Source: Gaiellasilicea sp038324115 (lineage in GTDB: Bacteria; Actinomycetota; Thermoleophilia; Gaiellales; Gaiellaceae). From it: a DNA stretch of 25,388 bases. The notes under the pieces are model-generated. The model had not been told where the DNA came from. It saw only the letters and a program-made list of their open reading frames with translations, and ran no database searches. Position 1 is the first letter of the stretch; every line of letters starts with the position of its first letter. This document shows positions 6,401 to 14,190 of the stretch, one piece after another. Where the stretch lies: assembly GCA_038324115.1 (NCBI GenBank), contig JBBQHQ010000021.1, positions 1 through 25,388 of the forward strand, in the 5' to 3' direction. A program made the position numbers and the translations under genes.

Positions 6401-7173
6401 TGGCCCGTTCGCCCGCCGAGCTGCGCGGCCTCGTCGAGGAGCACCTCGGCGCACTCGACTTCACCGCCGAGCTCGGAAGGCTCGAGGAGGCCGTCCGCTA
6501 TCCGCTCGAAGGCGGCGGGAAGCGGATCCGGCCCGTGCTCTGCCTCGCGGTCGCGGAGGCGATCGGGATCGAGCCGGAGCAGGCGCTCCCGGCGGCCGCC
6601 GCGCTCGAGCTCGTCCACACCTTCTCGCTCGTCCACGACGACCTGCCCGCGCTCGACGACGACGACGAGCGGCGCGGACGGCCGAGTGCCCACGTCGCCT
6701 TCGGCGAGGGGGTGGCGCTGCTCGCCGGCGACGCCCTGCTCGCGGAGGCGTTCCGGCTCGTCCTCTCGTACCCGACACCGGCCCCCGGGCGGGAGCTGAC
6801 GGAGGCGACCCTGGCGATGATCGCCGGCCAGTACCTCGACATCTCGGGCGACACGAGCGATCTCGCCGCCCTGCACCGCCTGAAGACGGGTGCGCTCTTC
6901 TCCGCGAGCGTCGGGCTTGCGCTCGCAGTCGCGGGCCTCTCCGAGGCGGAGCAGGCGCCCTGGCGAGCCTTCGGGGACGAGCTCGGGCTCCTCTTCCAGA
7001 TCGTGGACGACGTGCTCGACGGCGACGGCTACGTGCTCGACCACGGCACCGAGGGCGCCCGCGTGCTCGCGGACGAGGCCGCCGTGCGGGCCCAGTCGCG
7101 GCTCGACGCGGTCCCGGCGGACACGGCCGTGCTCGCGGAGATCGTCGCGGGCCTCGCCGCCCGCACCGTCTAG
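6400..7173 (+). CDS. ispA: Geranyl/farnesyl-type polyprenyl diphosphate synthase
   Basis: This enzyme condenses IPP with allylic diphosphates to make short-chain prenyl diphosphates. The 257-residue protein has GGKRIRP at about 45, the first Asp-rich motif HDDLPALDDDDERRG from His79 with the bacterial FPP-synthase type two-residue insertion, and the second motif FQIVDDVLD (Asp203, Asp204, Asp207). After Asp207 the usual roughly 20-residue loop (GKxxGxD...GKxTY) is missing: the chain goes from GDG straight to YVLDHGTEGARVLADEAA, which aligns with the helix beyond that loop. This shortening may affect substrate binding or product length. A GTG one codon earlier is an alternative start. The stop shares a CTAG with the convergent GNAT gene. 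No dxs follows, unlike in many relatives. Confidence 0.9.
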   Translation: MARSPAELRGLVEEHLGALDFTAELGRLEEAVRYPLEGGGKRIRPVLCLAVAEAIGIEPEQALPAAAALELVHTFSLVHDDLPALDDDDERRGRPSAHVAFGEGVALLAGDALLAEAFRLVLSYPTPAPGRELTEATLAMIAGQYLDISGDTSDLAALHRLKTGALFSASVGLALAVAGLSEAEQAPWRAFGDELGLLFQIVDDVLDGDGYVLDHGTEGARVLADEAAVRAQSRLDAVPADTAVLAEIVAGLAARTV

Positions 7174-7679
7174 CGCAGCTCGCGCGCCAGCAGGTCGAGC
7201 AGGAGGCCGCCATGGCGAACCCCGTCCGGGTCGGTCCAGTACTCGCGCATGATCCCGACCCGCCTGAAGCCGACCTTCTCGTAGCAGCGGATCGCGGCTT
7301 CGTTGTCGGCCGCCGGGTCGATCGTGAGCACGTGATGACCCCGGTCGTCGATCAGGTGGCGGGCAAGAGTGCGGATCGCGTCGACCCCGAGTCCCCGGCC
7401 CTGGAACGCCTCGGCGAGGAAGAGGTCTATCCCCGCGCTCCGGAACTCCGGCTCGGTCTCCTCGTGGTACTCGATCAGCCCCGCGAGCTCTCCGTCGGCG
7501 ACGATCGCGAACGGCGTCGCCTCGTCCCGCCCCTCGATCTTCGCCCGGGTGTCCTCCGTCGTGACGTCGCTCCACCACCGCTTGACCGAGGGCTCCGCGC
7601 CGATCTCGACGATCCGCGCCACGTCGGCGTCCTCGAGCGGGCGGAGGACGACGCGCTCTCCTCGCAGTTCCATGACCAT
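7170..7679 (-). CDS. GNAT acetyltransferase, AAC(6')-like
   Basis: This is a 169-residue GNAT fold protein: an N-terminal strand (RGERVVLRPLEDADV), the acetyl-CoA loop EAFQGRGLGVDAIRTLARHL, then GHHVLTIDPAADNEAAIRCYEKVGFRRVGIMREYWTDPDGVRHGGLLLDLLARELR. The DPAADNxxAIRxYEKVGFRxVGxMR and HxGLLxDLLAxEL pattern is that of AAC(6')-related N-acetyltransferases. The true substrate may be unrelated to aminoglycosides, and resistance cannot be claimed. Two starts are possible, ATG at 7679 or two codons in (7673); the longer is listed. It is divergent from tlyA, with only 32 bp between starts, and convergent with ispA, ending in the shared CTAG. It occupies the place where relatives carry dxs. Confidence 0.88.
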   Translation of the reverse strand: MVMELRGERVVLRPLEDADVARIVEIGAEPSVKRWWSDVTTEDTRAKIEGRDEATPFAIVADGELAGLIEYHEETEPEFRSAGIDLFLAEAFQGRGLGVDAIRTLARHLIDDRGHHVLTIDPAADNEAAIRCYEKVGFRRVGIMREYWTDPDGVRHGGLLLDLLARELR

Positions 7680-7699
7680 GGTGTAACAGGTGCGGCGTC

Positions 7700-7705
7700 T
7701 ACGCT
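7700..7705 (+). promoter_or_regulatory. Probable leaderless -10 element of the tlyA-pyrG operon
   Basis: TACGCT matches TANNNT and ends 6 nt before the tlyA ATG, so the mRNA would start at the initiation codon. It lies in the 32 bp divergent gap shared with the GNAT gene. No equally good TANNNT is seen for the opposite direction. Confidence 0.5.
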
Positions 7706-7711
7706 CTCCCG

Positions 7712-8479
7712 ATGAAGAAGCGCCTGGACGTCCTGCTCGTCGAGCGAGGGCTCGCGGAGAGCCGCGCCCAGGCGCAGGCGCTCGTGCTCGCCGGGCTCGT
7801 GCGAGGCCACGACAAGCCCGGGCACCAGGTGGACGAGGCCGCCGAGCTGGAGGTCGAGCGCCTGCCGCGCTTCGTCTCCCGCGGCGGCGAGAAGCTTGCG
7901 AACGCGCTGGAGCTCCTCGACGTCCAGGTGGCGACACGCTCCGCGGTCGATGTCGGCGCCTCCACGGGCGGCTTCACGGACTGCCTGCTCCAGAACGGGG
8001 CAGCCCGCGTCGCCGCGATCGACGTCGGCTACGGCCAGCTGCATCCGAAGCTCCGGAACGACCCGCGCGTGACCGTCCTCGAGCGGACGAACGCCCGCGC
8101 GCTCACCGAGCTCCCGTTCCCGGCCGATCTGCTCGTCTGCGACGTTTCCTTCATCAGCGTCCGGATCGCCGTCCCGCCCGTGCTGCGCCTGCTCGAGCCG
8201 GGCTGGGACGCGCTCGTGCTCGTGAAGCCCCAATTCGAGGCGGGGAAGGCGGACGTGCCGAGCGGAGGCGTCGTGCGCGACCCGGATGTGCACCGGCGCG
8301 TCCTCCGGGACGTCACCGCGGCCGCGCACGCCTGGGAGGGCCTGGCGGTCGGCGTCGTAGACTCCGGGCTACCGGGGCCCAAGGGGAACCGCGAGTTCAT
8401 CGTGCACCTGATCCACCGCGAGGAGGCCGAGCCGCTGGATGACATCGACGACCGGATCGAGGCCGCCGTTGCCGGCTAG
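7712..8479 (+). CDS. tlyA: TlyA family rRNA 2'-O-methyltransferase
   Basis: TlyA proteins methylate ribose 2'-OH groups of 16S and/or 23S rRNA; in mycobacteria this affects capreomycin susceptibility. The 255-residue protein has an N-terminal S4 RNA-binding domain (KKRLDVLLVERGLAESRAQAQ...GLVRG), the linker FVSRGGEKLANALE, and a Rossmann-type FtsJ-like domain with the SAM loop DVGASTGGFTDCLLQ starting at Asp80, CDVSFIS, and VLVKPQFEAGK. The longer N-terminus, as in dual-specificity TlyA, fits 16S plus 23S activity, but this is inference. It begins an operon in the M. tuberculosis order (tlyA, NAD kinase, recN, steA, steB, pyrG). The start is fixed by the S4 domain beginning at residue 2 and the -10 6 nt upstream. 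Confidence 0.95.
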   Translation: MKKRLDVLLVERGLAESRAQAQALVLAGLVRGHDKPGHQVDEAAELEVERLPRFVSRGGEKLANALELLDVQVATRSAVDVGASTGGFTDCLLQNGAARVAAIDVGYGQLHPKLRNDPRVTVLERTNARALTELPFPADLLVCDVSFISVRIAVPPVLRLLEPGWDALVLVKPQFEAGKADVPSGGVVRDPDVHRRVLRDVTAAAHAWEGLAVGVVDSGLPGPKGNREFIVHLIHREEAEPLDDIDDRIEAAVAG

Positions 8480-9320
8480 CCCGCCCGAGCCCCGCGCGGT
8501 CAAGACCGCCGTCGTCGTCACTCACGGGAAGGCCGAGACGATCGGCCCGGCGCTCGCGCGCCTCGCCAGCGTCGCCCGCGACCACGGCGTCGAGCTCCTC
8601 CTGGACGAGACCGAGGCTGCGAAGCACGAGGTCCCGCAGGCCGACGGGCGCGCGGAGGAGGCCGACCTCGCCGTCGTCCTCGGCGGCGACGGGACGATGC
8701 TGCGCACACTGACTCGCTTCCTCTCCACGGGCGTCCCGGTGCTGGGCGTCAACTTCGGCCGCGTCGGCTTCCTCTCCACGATCCCGCGCACCGACCTGGA
8801 GGCGGGCCTCGGCCGCGTCTTCTCGGGCGACTACGCCGTCGTCGAGTTGCCGACGCTGGACGTCGAGGTCAGCGGCGACCGGCTCGTCGCTGTCAACGAC
8901 CTCGTGATCACGAGCGCGGACGTCGGGCGGATGATCCAGCTCGAGTGGGCGATCGGGGACGAGCCGCTCGGCCGGATCGGCTGCGACGGGCTCGTCTGTG
9001 CGACTCCCTCCGGCTCGACGGGCTACAACTTCTCGAACGGCGGCCCCGTGCTCGTGTGGGGGCTCGACGCGATGGCGGTGACGTTCGTCGCGCCCCACTC
9101 CCTGAACGCCAGGCCTCTCGTCGTCCCGCGCGGCCGGGACGTGCTCGTCTGGAACCGGACGGCGGACATCGACGCGGCGGTGCTCGTGGACGGCCACCGG
9201 GTCGGCGAGCTCGCGCCCGGCGGCCGCGTCGTCGCCCGAATCGGCGAGTCGCGCTCACTGCTCGCCACGCTGCCCGAGGTCACCTTCTTCAGCCGCTACA
9301 GCAGGACCTTTGCTTCGTAG
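8439..9320 (+). CDS. nadK: NAD kinase
   Basis: NadK phosphorylates NAD+ to NADP+ using ATP or polyphosphate. Motifs include AVVLGGDGTMLR (Gly82-Thr86 with the listed start), GVNFGRVGFLS, VNDLVI (the NE/D motif; Asp where Glu is usual) and the nucleotide loop TPSGSTGYNFSNGGP (usually TPTGSTAYSLSAGGP). The ATG at 8439 overlaps tlyA by 41 bp. A TTG at 8469, overlapping tlyA by only 11 bp and giving MPASPPEPRAVKTAVVV, is a realistic alternative, because family members start close to the first strand. Length is 293 residues from ATG or 283 from TTG. recN overlaps its 3' end by 11 bp. Confidence 0.94.
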   Translation: MTSTTGSRPPLPASPPEPRAVKTAVVVTHGKAETIGPALARLASVARDHGVELLLDETEAAKHEVPQADGRAEEADLAVVLGGDGTMLRTLTRFLSTGVPVLGVNFGRVGFLSTIPRTDLEAGLGRVFSGDYAVVELPTLDVEVSGDRLVAVNDLVITSADVGRMIQLEWAIGDEPLGRIGCDGLVCATPSGSTGYNFSNGGPVLVWGLDAMAVTFVAPHSLNARPLVVPRGRDVLVWNRTADIDAAVLVDGHRVGELAPGGRVVARIGESRSLLATLPEVTFFSRYSRTFAS

Positions 9321-10935
9321 CCTCCGCATCGAGAACCTCGTCCTGATCCGCGGGGCGGAGCTGCTCCCCGCGACGGGGCTGAACGCGATCACCGGCGAGA
9401 CGGGAGCGGGGAAGACGATCCTGGCGCAGGCGCTGGGGCTGCTCCTCGGCGCCAAGGGGGACGCGGGCTTCGTCGGCGCCGGCGGCCAGGAGGCGTACGT
9501 CGAGGCCGAGTTCGATCTCCCCGAGGGCTTCCTCGACGACGACGAGCTCGCCGCGCTCGCCGAGCTCGCGCCCGAGGACGAGCCGGGCCTCGTGCTCGCG
9601 CGCCGCGTCTTCGCCGACGGGCGCACTCGGGCCTACGCCTGGGGCCGGGCGGTCGCGCGGGATGACCTCGCAGCAGCGGCCGAGCGCCTGCTTGCGATGT
9701 CGGGCCAGTTCGAGCAGCGCCGCCTCGCCCGGCCGTCGTACCAGCTGGACGTCCTCGACGTCTTCGTGGGCGAGGAGCAGAGCCACCGCCGGCGCGCGCT
9801 CCGGGCCGCCTGGCGCGAGCTCGGCGCCGCCCGCAAGCGCCACGACGAGCTGACCCGGGACGCGGCCGCCGAGGAGGCTCGGCTCACGGAGTTGGCGGCG
9901 CTCGTCGAGGCAGCGAAGGGCCTCGAGCCCGGCGCCGAGGACGACCTGCGCGCCGAGCGGGAGCGGCTCCGCCACGTCACCGAGCTCGCCGAGGGCGCCG
10001 CCCGAGCGGCCGAGGCGGTCGCGCCCGAGGAAGGGGACGGCGCCGCGGCGCTCACCGGAGCCGCCGAACGTGCGCTGGCCCCGCTCGAGCGGCTCGCCCC
10101 CGAGCTCGAGCGCGCAGCCCAGGAGCTGCGCGACGTCTCGCTCCGCCTGCACGAGCTCGGCTCCGACCTGCACGGCTTCCTCGCCTCGCTGGAGGCCGAC
10201 CCCGGCCGGGTCGAGCAGGTGGAGGAGGAGCTGGAGCGGATCGCCGACGCGAAGCGCCGCTTCCGCGCCCAGACCTACGGGGAGCTGCTCGAGCGCGCCG
10301 AGGCGGCCCGGGCCGAGCTCGACGCGCTCGCAGGCGGTCTCGACCCGGCGGCAGCGGCCGCGGACGCGCTCGCGCGGGCCGAGGCCGAGGCCGAGAGGCT
10401 CGCCGGGGAGCTGCGCGATGCTCGCACCGCCGCCTCGGAGGGATTCGCTGCCGCCGTCGCAGAGGAGCTCCGCGGCGTCGGAATGGGCGAGGGCGAGTTC
10501 CACCTCGAGCTGCGGGAGCGCGACCTCGGCGGCACCGGCCGCGACGAGGCCGTCTTCCTGATCCGCCCGAATGCCGGCCTCGCATTCGGGCCCGTGGCCG
10601 AGACCGCCTCCGGGGGCGAGCTCTCCCGGGTCGCGCTCGCGATCGCCGCCGTCGCGGGCGGCGAGACGCTGGTCTTCGACGAGATCGACGCCGGGATCGG
10701 CGGCACCACCGCGCACGCCGTCGCCGAGACGCTGCAGCGCCTCGCCCGCCGAGCCCAGGTGATCACGATCACCCACCTGCCGCAGATCGCCAGCGTCGCC
10801 GACAGGCACTTCCGGGTCGAGAAGGTGGCGGGCGACCCCACGCACACGCGGATCGAGACGCTGGACGACGCGCAGCGCCGCGACGAGCTCGAGCGGATGC
10901 TCGGCGGCCGCGAGTTCCTCTCCGCCCTGCAATGA
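9310..10935 (+). CDS. recN: DNA repair protein RecN
   Basis: RecN is an SMC-like ATPase acting early in double-strand break repair. The 541-residue protein has the expected head-coil-head plan: a Walker A loop GETGAGKT at 29-36, a long charged alpha-helical middle region rich in Ala, Glu, Arg and Leu (about 150-370), the ABC signature ASGGELSRV around 433-441, and Walker B TLVFDEIDAGIGG with Asp457/Glu458, followed by ITHLPQIASVADRHFRVEK. The TTG start places LRSLRIENLVLI at the N-terminus as in other RecN proteins and overlaps nadK by 11 bp. Position after nadK is conserved in Actinobacteria; in Bacillus argR usually precedes recN and is missing here. Confidence 0.96.
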   Translation: MLRSLRIENLVLIRGAELLPATGLNAITGETGAGKTILAQALGLLLGAKGDAGFVGAGGQEAYVEAEFDLPEGFLDDDELAALAELAPEDEPGLVLARRVFADGRTRAYAWGRAVARDDLAAAAERLLAMSGQFEQRRLARPSYQLDVLDVFVGEEQSHRRRALRAAWRELGAARKRHDELTRDAAAEEARLTELAALVEAAKGLEPGAEDDLRAERERLRHVTELAEGAARAAEAVAPEEGDGAAALTGAAERALAPLERLAPELERAAQELRDVSLRLHELGSDLHGFLASLEADPGRVEQVEEELERIADAKRRFRAQTYGELLERAEAARAELDALAGGLDPAAAAADALARAEAEAERLAGELRDARTAASEGFAAAVAEELRGVGMGEGEFHLELRERDLGGTGRDEAVFLIRPNAGLAFGPVAETASGGELSRVALAIAAVAGGETLVFDEIDAGIGGTTAHAVAETLQRLARRAQVITITHLPQIASVADRHFRVEKVAGDPTHTRIETLDDAQRRDELERMLGGREFLSALQ

Positions 10936-10942
10936 GCGGCGG

Positions 10943-12064
10943 ATGAGCCGCGTCGAGCACAGCGGCACCGCCAGGCTCGGGCGGCGGACGAAGGAGCTGA
11001 CGCCGCGCCTGGAGCCCGAGGACATCGCGATCATCGACCACACCGACCTCGATCGCGTCTCGGCCGAGGAGCTCGTCGAGTCGGGGGTCCGCGTGGTCGT
11101 CAACGTGGCCAAGTCGCAGAGCGGCCGCTTCCCCAATCCGGGGCCGCTCCAGCTCGTCCGCGGCGGCGTGCGGCTGATCGACGCCCCCGGCTCCGACCTC
11201 TTCGAAAGCCTCTCGGACGGAGACCGGATCACGATCCGCGGCGCGAGTGTCTTCCGCCGCGGCGACTGCCTCGTCACGGGGCACGCGCTCGAGGAGCGTG
11301 AGCTCGTGGCCGCGCTCGCGGAGCAGCAGGGGCGGGTGACCGAGGCGCTGCGCGAGTTCGCGGACAACACGATGCGCTACCTGCGCGAGGAGGGGGAAGT
11401 CCTGAGCGCAGGGATCGAGTTCCCGCAGCTCCGCACGAGCTTTCGTGGCCGACACGCGCTCGTCGTCGCGCGCGGCCCGGGGCACAAGCGCGACCTGAGG
11501 ATGGTGCGGCCGTACGTGCGCGACTTCAAGCCCGTCCTCGTCGCGATCGACGGCGGCGCCGAGGCGCTCCGTGAGGAGGGCTGGCAGCCGGACGTGATCG
11601 TCGGTGACATGGACTCGGTCTCGGACGAGGCGCTTCGCTCGGGCGCGGACATCCTCGTCCACGCCTACCGAGAGGGGCACGCCCCCGGCGAGGAGCGGCT
11701 GCGCGCGCTCGGCGTCCCTTTCTCGACCGTCTCCGCCCCGGGGATCTCCGAGGACGTCGCGCTCCTCCTCGCGCAGGAGCGGGGCGCGGAGCTGATCGTG
11801 GCGGTCGGCACGCACCTCAACCTCGTCGAGTTCCTGGAGCGGAATCGGGCGGGGATGTCCTCCACGTTCGTGACGCGGCTGAAGGTGGGGGAGATCCTCG
11901 TGGACGCGAAAGGCGTCTCTCAGCTCGTCAGCCGGCGGGTGGGGGTCTGGCCGCTCGTCGCGCTGACGGCCGCAGGCCTCGCGGGGATCGTCGTCGCGAT
12001 CGCGGCCTCGCCCGCGCTCCGCAGCGTCGTCACCGGTCTGGCCGAGTCGCTGCTCGGCCGCTGA
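10943..12064 (+). CDS. steA: SteA, putative cytokinetic ring / cell separation protein
   Basis: SteA and SteB form a membrane-associated pair at the division site in Corynebacterium and influence peptidoglycan hydrolase activity during daughter-cell separation. This 373-residue protein has the family's thiamine-pyrophosphokinase-like core: AIDGGAEALREEGWQPDVIVGDMDSVSDEAL with GDMDS at 221-225. Before it lies an N-terminal domain with the conserved DHTDLDRVSAEELVESGVRVVVNVA. A single transmembrane helix near the C-terminus (VWPLVALTAAGLAGIVVAIAA, about 333-353) would anchor it. It is followed after 16 bp by the partner gene steB, and the recN-steA-steB order is the mycobacterial one. Catalytic activity is unproven in the family. 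Confidence 0.92.
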   Translation: MSRVEHSGTARLGRRTKELTPRLEPEDIAIIDHTDLDRVSAEELVESGVRVVVNVAKSQSGRFPNPGPLQLVRGGVRLIDAPGSDLFESLSDGDRITIRGASVFRRGDCLVTGHALEERELVAALAEQQGRVTEALREFADNTMRYLREEGEVLSAGIEFPQLRTSFRGRHALVVARGPGHKRDLRMVRPYVRDFKPVLVAIDGGAEALREEGWQPDVIVGDMDSVSDEALRSGADILVHAYREGHAPGEERLRALGVPFSTVSAPGISEDVALLLAQERGAELIVAVGTHLNLVEFLERNRAGMSSTFVTRLKVGEILVDAKGVSQLVSRRVGVWPLVALTAAGLAGIVVAIAASPALRSVVTGLAESLLGR

Positions 12065-12080
12065 CTGCGACACTTCCCGG

Positions 12081-12971
12081 GTGCTCGACTTCCGCTACCA
12101 CGCCTTCTCGCTCGTCGCGGTGATCCTCGCCTTCGTGATCGGGATCCTCGCCGGCGTCGGGATCTCCGGCCGCGGCTACATCGACGACGCAGAGCGGGGC
12201 GGCTACAACCGCCGGATCGCAGACCTGGAGCGCCAGGCCACGGCCGCGCGCGACCGGGCGGACGAGCTCGAGCGGCGCCAGGCCGCGGCGCAGGACTTCG
12301 TCGTCTCCGCGTACCCGGCGCTCGTCGAGGGCCGTCTGACCGGGAAGCGGATCGCCGTCCTGGTGGTCGGCTCGCTCGACCCGACCTACGACGGCGTCCG
12401 GCGGGCGATCGCCGACGCGGGCGGGACGATCGTCCGGATGCGCGCGATCACCGTGCCCCTCGACGTCGACCGGATCGAGCAGGCGCTCGGGTCGGACGCG
12501 GACTTCGGCGGCTACGTGGGGCTGGAGCAGCTCGACAACGTGGGCCGCGACCTCGGCCGTGAGCTCGTCGCAGGCCAAGAGTCGCCGCTCTGGGACGCGC
12601 TCTCGGACGACGTCGTGGAGGAGCGCGCCGGGGTCTCGAGCGCCGCGGCGGACGGCGTCGTCGTGATCAGGACGGTCGAGCCCCAGCAGGGCGACACGGC
12701 GCGCTTCCTCGCGGGGCTGTACGCGGGTCTCGCCGGGACCGGCTCGCCGGCCGTGGGCGTCGAGCTCTCGCGCGTCCAGCAGAGCGCGATCCCGGTCTTC
12801 CAGAAGCACCGGCTCTCGAGCGTGGACGGGGTGGACACGCCGCTGGGGCGGCTCGCGCTCGCCCTGCTTCTCGGCGGGGCAGACCCCGGCGACTACGGGA
12901 TCCGGGACACCGCCGACTCGGGGATCCTGCCGCCGATCGAGCCGCTGCCCGCCGTCGCCTCCGGTGGCTGA
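12081..12971 (+). CDS. steB: SteB / MctB-like membrane protein
   Basis: This 296-residue protein begins with the family hallmark LDFRYHAFSLVAVILAFVIGILAGVGI, one N-terminal membrane helix (about 6-28). It continues with a charged heptad-like stretch (NRRIADLERQATAARDRADELERRQAAAQ, about 45-75) suggesting a coiled coil, then an extracytoplasmic alpha/beta domain. Homologues are called SteB in Corynebacterium (partner of SteA in cell separation) and MctB in M. tuberculosis, where a copper-related channel role was proposed; the sequence does not decide between these. No copper-binding Cys or Met cluster is visible. The GTG start gives the normal N-terminus. The last 8 bp overlap the next gene. 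Confidence 0.9.
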   Translation: MLDFRYHAFSLVAVILAFVIGILAGVGISGRGYIDDAERGGYNRRIADLERQATAARDRADELERRQAAAQDFVVSAYPALVEGRLTGKRIAVLVVGSLDPTYDGVRRAIADAGGTIVRMRAITVPLDVDRIEQALGSDADFGGYVGLEQLDNVGRDLGRELVAGQESPLWDALSDDVVEERAGVSSAAADGVVVIRTVEPQQGDTARFLAGLYAGLAGTGSPAVGVELSRVQQSAIPVFQKHRLSSVDGVDTPLGRLALALLLGGADPGDYGIRDTADSGILPPIEPLPAVASGG

Positions 12972-14190
12972 CCCGCCCCTGACGATCCTGATCGCCGCCC
13001 GCGACGAGGAGGCGCGGATCGGCACGACCGTCCGGGAGCTGCGCCAGAGCTTCCCCGGGGCCCAGGTGATCGTCGCCGACGACGGTTCCCGGGACTCGAC
13101 CGCCCACGTGGCGGCGAGCGCCGGGGCACGGGCGCTCCGCCTCCCGCACCGCGGCAAGGGCCAGGCGCTGACGCTCGCCGAGCGGGAGGCCGCGCCGGGG
13201 CCGCTCCTGCTCTGCGACGCCGACCTCCGCGGCGATCTCCGCCCGCTCGTCGAGGCCGAAGGGGATCTCGTCGTCGCCGCCTTCGCCCGCAAGCAGGGCG
13301 GTGGCCTCGGTCTGGCGAAGGGGGTCGCGCGCAGGCTGATCGCGCTCACCTCGGGCGGTGAGCCGCGCGAGCCGCTCTCCGGCCAGCGCGCGCTCTCGGT
13401 GGAGGCCCGCGCCGCCTGCTTCCCCCTCGCCGCCGGCTTCGGTGTCGAGACGCGGATGACCGCGGACGCGCTGCGCGCCGGGCTCGAGCTGCACGAAGTC
13501 GAGCTCGACCTCGAGCACCGAGCCACCGTCCGCGACCTCGCCGGCTTCGTCCACCGGGGCCGCCAGCTCCGCGACCTCGTGCTCGCGTTCGGCCCCGAGG
13601 CGCGCAACCATCGCGGGCTGCGGCTCCCGCTCGTCGGCTGGGTCCTCGGGCTCGCCGAGCCCCATGTGCTCCCCGTGGCGCTGCTCGGCGTCGCCGACGA
13701 CCTCTGGAGCGGGGAGGAGCGGGGTTTCAAGGCCCACCTCCGCTCGGGCTCGACGACCGGCGTGCTCAAGCTCGTCGGGATCCCCGCCTACGCCCTCCTG
13801 CGCACGCGCTCGCTCTCCGGCGCGCTCCTCGTCGGGCTCGCGGCGAACGCCCTCAACCAGCTCGACACGAGGCCCGGGCGGGCGCTCAAGGCGTATGCGG
13901 TCGGGTCGCTCGCGCTTCGGGGCGGATGGTCGCGGGGCCGCCTCACCGCCGTCCTGCTGGCTCCTTACGATCTGCGGGAGATGGCGATGCTCGGAGACTC
14001 CGGCTCGAACGCGCTCGGCGCCATGCTAGGTTTCGACTCCGTGGAGCAGTTGACACGGAGGCAACGTTGGAGCGCGATCGTGGCGCTTGCGGGCCTCACC
14101 CTCCTCGGAGAGCGACGCTCGCTCGGCAGCCTGATCGAGTCGACGCCGGTGGTTCGGGAGCTCGACTGCCTGGGCAGGCAACCCGTATGA
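12964..14190 (+). CDS. Fusion of GT2 glycosyltransferase and GPT-type (MraY/WecA-like) membrane transferase
   Basis: This is a 408-residue two-domain protein. Residues 1 to about 205 form a GT-A glycosyltransferase: LTILIAARDEEARI, VIVADDGSRDST (Asp39-Ser42), LLCDADLRG with the DxD at Asp85-Asp87, then SGQRALSVEA. From about residue 215 the chain resembles phospho-sugar transferases of the MraY/WecA superfamily: NHRGLRLP, a hydrophobic segment, LGVADDLWSG (Asp245/Asp246), GFKAHLRSGSTTGVLK, NQLDTRPGRALK at 298-309, MLGDSGSNALGAMLG with Asp345, and further hydrophobic helices. The membrane domain is short, with fewer N-terminal helices than free-standing enzymes. The two activities, often separate neighbours in steA/steB clusters as far as I recall, are joined here. 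A role in building a lipid-linked envelope glycan near the division machinery is an inference. It ends in an ATGA overlap with pyrG. Confidence 0.82.
   Translation: MADPPLTILIAARDEEARIGTTVRELRQSFPGAQVIVADDGSRDSTAHVAASAGARALRLPHRGKGQALTLAEREAAPGPLLLCDADLRGDLRPLVEAEGDLVVAAFARKQGGGLGLAKGVARRLIALTSGGEPREPLSGQRALSVEARAACFPLAAGFGVETRMTADALRAGLELHEVELDLEHRATVRDLAGFVHRGRQLRDLVLAFGPEARNHRGLRLPLVGWVLGLAEPHVLPVALLGVADDLWSGEERGFKAHLRSGSTTGVLKLVGIPAYALLRTRSLSGALLVGLAANALNQLDTRPGRALKAYAVGSLALRGGWSRGRLTAVLLAPYDLREMAMLGDSGSNALGAMLGFDSVEQLTRRQRWSAIVALAGLTLLGERRSLGSLIESTPVVRELDCLGRQPV

Noticed and set aside
7680..7711. Bidirectional -10 between the GNAT gene and tlyA, as at deoB
   Set aside because: The plus-strand TACGCT is good, but its reverse complement AGCGTA is not a TANNNT, and no other minus-strand match lies at a leaderless distance from either GNAT start.
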